From contig CANIBZ010000011.1 of assembly GCA_947466425.1 (NCBI GenBank), forward strand, positions 1 to 64,000: a stretch of DNA of 64,000 bases, written 5' to 3'. The position numbers and the translations under genes are program-made. This DNA is from Flavobacteriales bacterium. Its GTDB lineage: Bacteria > Bacteroidota > Bacteroidia > Flavobacteriales_D > Sanyastnellaceae. This document shows positions 62,669 through 64,000 of the stretch, one piece after another; position 1 is the first letter of the stretch; the number at the start of each line of letters is the position of its first letter. The notes beneath the pieces are model-generated. The model ran no database searches, had not been told where the DNA came from, and worked only from the letters and a program-made list of their open reading frames with translations.

Positions 62669-63574
62669 CTACTTCGCGTCTATTTTTTCTTGAATTAAAA
62701 ATTCTTTAGCAGAAGTCCAATTGACGTTTGAATATCTGTCGTTGTCATATTCTTGGAATATTATTCTTCCTTCCATCATGTCTCGCATATACTGCATCCC
62801 TTGCCACGCAGGATAAAGTTCATTTTTAGAGGGTGAAAAGAATCGTGTTAATGCGATAACAGTATTCAGAAGACCAATACCTCCAGGTCTGAATAATTTA
62901 TATTTTTCGTTGGTAATTTCTGAAAGGAGTTTCACAAAGTCGTTGCAAGAAAGTCGGTCACCAGCAATTCGTAAAAATCTTGGAGTGCTGCTGTCGAGGG
63001 CCGCTTCAGCGGTGAAGTCAGCCACGTTAAAGGTTGTGGTGAACTCTACGATTTGATTTGGATTTCCCCAGCACAGAATTCGTTTTTGTTTAAAAAGTAT
63101 CAAAGGCATGTCGGTGGTTAACAAATCCATAAATGGTCCGTTAAAAATCGTAGTTGCTTGTATGGGTTGCGAATCGAGATACGTGTGGAACTCTCTTCTG
63201 AAATCTAAATTTCTGTTTTGTCCCTCTACGAGATTTGTAAAATCACTGGAGTAGTCGCTAGGAATAAATCTTGGAACTCCGGCTTCAATCGCTGCGTCTA
63301 GAAATACTTTTTGAGCATCTATAACCGTTTCTCTTAATCCAGCTAGCGCAGAAACCATGCAGTGTGCACCTGCACAATGTTTTGAAATTTCAGATTTACT
63401 ACTCGTATCAACTCGAAAGACTAAGACACCTTTTTCTTCTAAGTTTTTTATTTTTATCGCATCAGTTTCGTGTCGAACGATTGCTCTGACCTCTGCGCCT
63501 TTCGCTAATAAAGCAGTTGCTGTTTTACCACCTAAATTTCCTGTCGCACCAGCGAGTATGATTATTTTTTTCAT
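62669..63574 (-). CDS. NmrA-like NAD(P)-binding protein
   Basis: A 301-residue Rossmann-fold protein of the NmrA/isoflavone reductase-like group: GATGNLGGKTATALLAKGAEV with the dinucleotide-binding motif at the N-terminus, VRHE next to the cofactor pocket, and the SALAGLRETVIDAQ and PSDYSSDFTN segments. There is no clear Tyr-x-x-x-Lys catalytic pair, so it may be a redox sensor or a reductase of unknown substrate. It overlaps the YwaF-like gene by four bases (ATGA). No signal peptide, so cytoplasmic. Confidence 0.82.
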   Translation of the reverse strand: MKKIIILAGATGNLGGKTATALLAKGAEVRAIVRHETDAIKIKNLEEKGVLVFRVDTSSKSEISKHCAGAHCMVSALAGLRETVIDAQKVFLDAAIEAGVPRFIPSDYSSDFTNLVEGQNRNLDFRREFHTYLDSQPIQATTIFNGPFMDLLTTDMPLILFKQKRILCWGNPNQIVEFTTTFNVADFTAEAALDSSTPRFLRIAGDRLSCNDFVKLLSEITNEKYKLFRPGGIGLLNTVIALTRFFSPSKNELYPAWQGMQYMRDMMEGRIIFQEYDNDRYSNVNWTSAKEFLIQEKIDAK

Positions 63575-64000
63575 TGTAAATTGAGATTCTTTGCCCTCAT
63601 TTTTTTCTTCCTAAACGGCAACAACACCAAGAAAAATAGCAACGCTCCTAAGCACTCGAGCGTGATTAAATAATACGGATAAGGACCGAAGAAATCCATA
63701 GCGCTCCCGCCATCGGGTTTGTGCATGAGGTATCCGTAATTGCTGCCAATGATTTTGTTTACTGAAAAGGCTAGCGCGAAATAAACTTGTGAAGCAAGAA
63801 CCACTCGCAGCCAAGACCCTTTTTCCGGATACAATTTCATTCCGAATACTAAAAAGGATGTAGCTATAATTAATCCCGCATGTCCAATGAAAAATGAGAC
63901 ATAAGGCACTTCCGGAAACACGCCCATGAAGTCTGGAGTGATGAGTCCATTCAACGTGCCGGTCATGACCCAACACCAAGCAATTTCAGCCATGCCGCGA
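63571..64000 (-). CDS. YwaF-like (TIGR02206) integral membrane protein, cut at the window end
   Basis: The C-terminal 140-plus residues of a membrane protein with four to five helices, matching the TIGR02206/YwaF group: AEIAWCWVMTGTLNGLITPDF, VPYVSFFIGHAGLII and the KPDGGSAMDFFGPYPYY segment. Full-length relatives have about 220-240 residues, and the frame stays open to the window edge, so the ATG at 63991-63993 is probably internal and the true start lies beyond 64000. It is coupled to the NmrA-like gene downstream. Function is unknown. Confidence 0.7.
   Translation of the reverse strand, partial: RGMAEIAWCWVMTGTLNGLITPDFMGVFPEVPYVSFFIGHAGLIIATSFLVFGMKLYPEKGSWLRVVLASQVYFALAFSVNKIIGSNYGYLMHKPDGGSAMDFFGPYPYYLITLECLGALLFFLVLLPFRKKKMRAKNLNLQ

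Overview
The window is 64 kb of a compact, moderately AT-rich chromosome from a Bacteroidota bacterium, most probably the order Flavobacteriales. The lineage call rests on several independent signs: two secreted proteins with Type IX secretion C-terminal signals (one type A with SprB-like repeats, one type B/gliding-type), -7 boxes of the TAnnTTTG type in front of many genes, family-typical proteins (DUF4286, DUF349, RfaE2 as a stand-alone adenylyltransferase, a DAHP synthase-chorismate mutase fusion, a very short AtpC, atpDC split from the other ATP synthase genes), and almost no Shine-Dalgarno sequences. I see no phage, insertion sequence, CRISPR array or integron; nearly all of the window is ordinary core and light accessory genome. 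No gene-free stretch exceeds 300 bases.

Layout. 1-1320 (-): ExbB-ExbD-TonB-like energy-transducing operon running off the left edge. 1433-7759 (-): a five-gene tight operon nadC, yihY/brkB, alpha/beta hydrolase, SRAP (abasic-site shield) and a short DnaE-type polymerase with a degenerate PHP domain. 7808-9814: M15 peptidase and purD, convergent. 9899-14643 (+): the rimP-nusA-infB transcription/translation operon behind a consensus promoter and a terminator-like leader hairpin. 14668-17668 (+): leucyl aminopeptidase, pdxA, rlmH. 17669-26877: aminotransferase, DUF4286, a membrane protein plus cytochrome c, hflX, pnuC, rfaE2, flippase-like membrane protein, hemL, a UbiA-like remnant, comF. 26908-33853: panD, esterase plus PQQ-like lipoprotein, kynureninase, half-size TauE, gcvH-vanZ, NadR-like kinase, GAF-SpoIIE phosphatase. 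33837-36305 (-): O-antigen ligase and Wzz-like protein. 36465-39681 (+): atpD, atpC, tig and a bidirectional terminator. 39704-47604: DUF349 protein, recX, prfB with programmed frameshift, fumC, manC, a TonB_C protein, hutH. 47607-52701 (-): CxxCH-bearing T9SS protein, polyprenyl glycosylphosphotransferase, lipoprotein, Gfo/Idh/MocA oxidoreductase. 52813-55718: pcm, FAH-family protein, OmpA-like protein, DAHP synthase-CM. 55776-56862: tRNA-Leu and tRNA-Lys (-) flanking a lipidated SPFH protein (+). 56993-62649 (+): small secreted protein, large T9SS type B adhesin-like protein, IGHMBP2/UPF1-type helicase, lipoprotein. 62669-64000 (-): NmrA-like protein and a YwaF-like membrane protein cut by the right edge.

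How the genes work together. NAD metabolism recurs: kynureninase and NadC suggest a tryptophan-to-quinolinate route, while PnuC and a NadR-like kinase suggest nicotinamide riboside salvage. Surface polysaccharide assembly is represented by manC, the initiating glycosylphosphotransferase, Wzz and the O-antigen ligase. The most interesting items are the SRAP-polymerase pair, the attenuator-like hairpin before rimP, the RF2 frameshift site that keeps an internal Shine-Dalgarno in a lineage that hardly uses one, the T9SS protein with a heme-type CxxCH motif, and the density of convergent genes whose ends overlap. None of these is proven novel from sequence alone.
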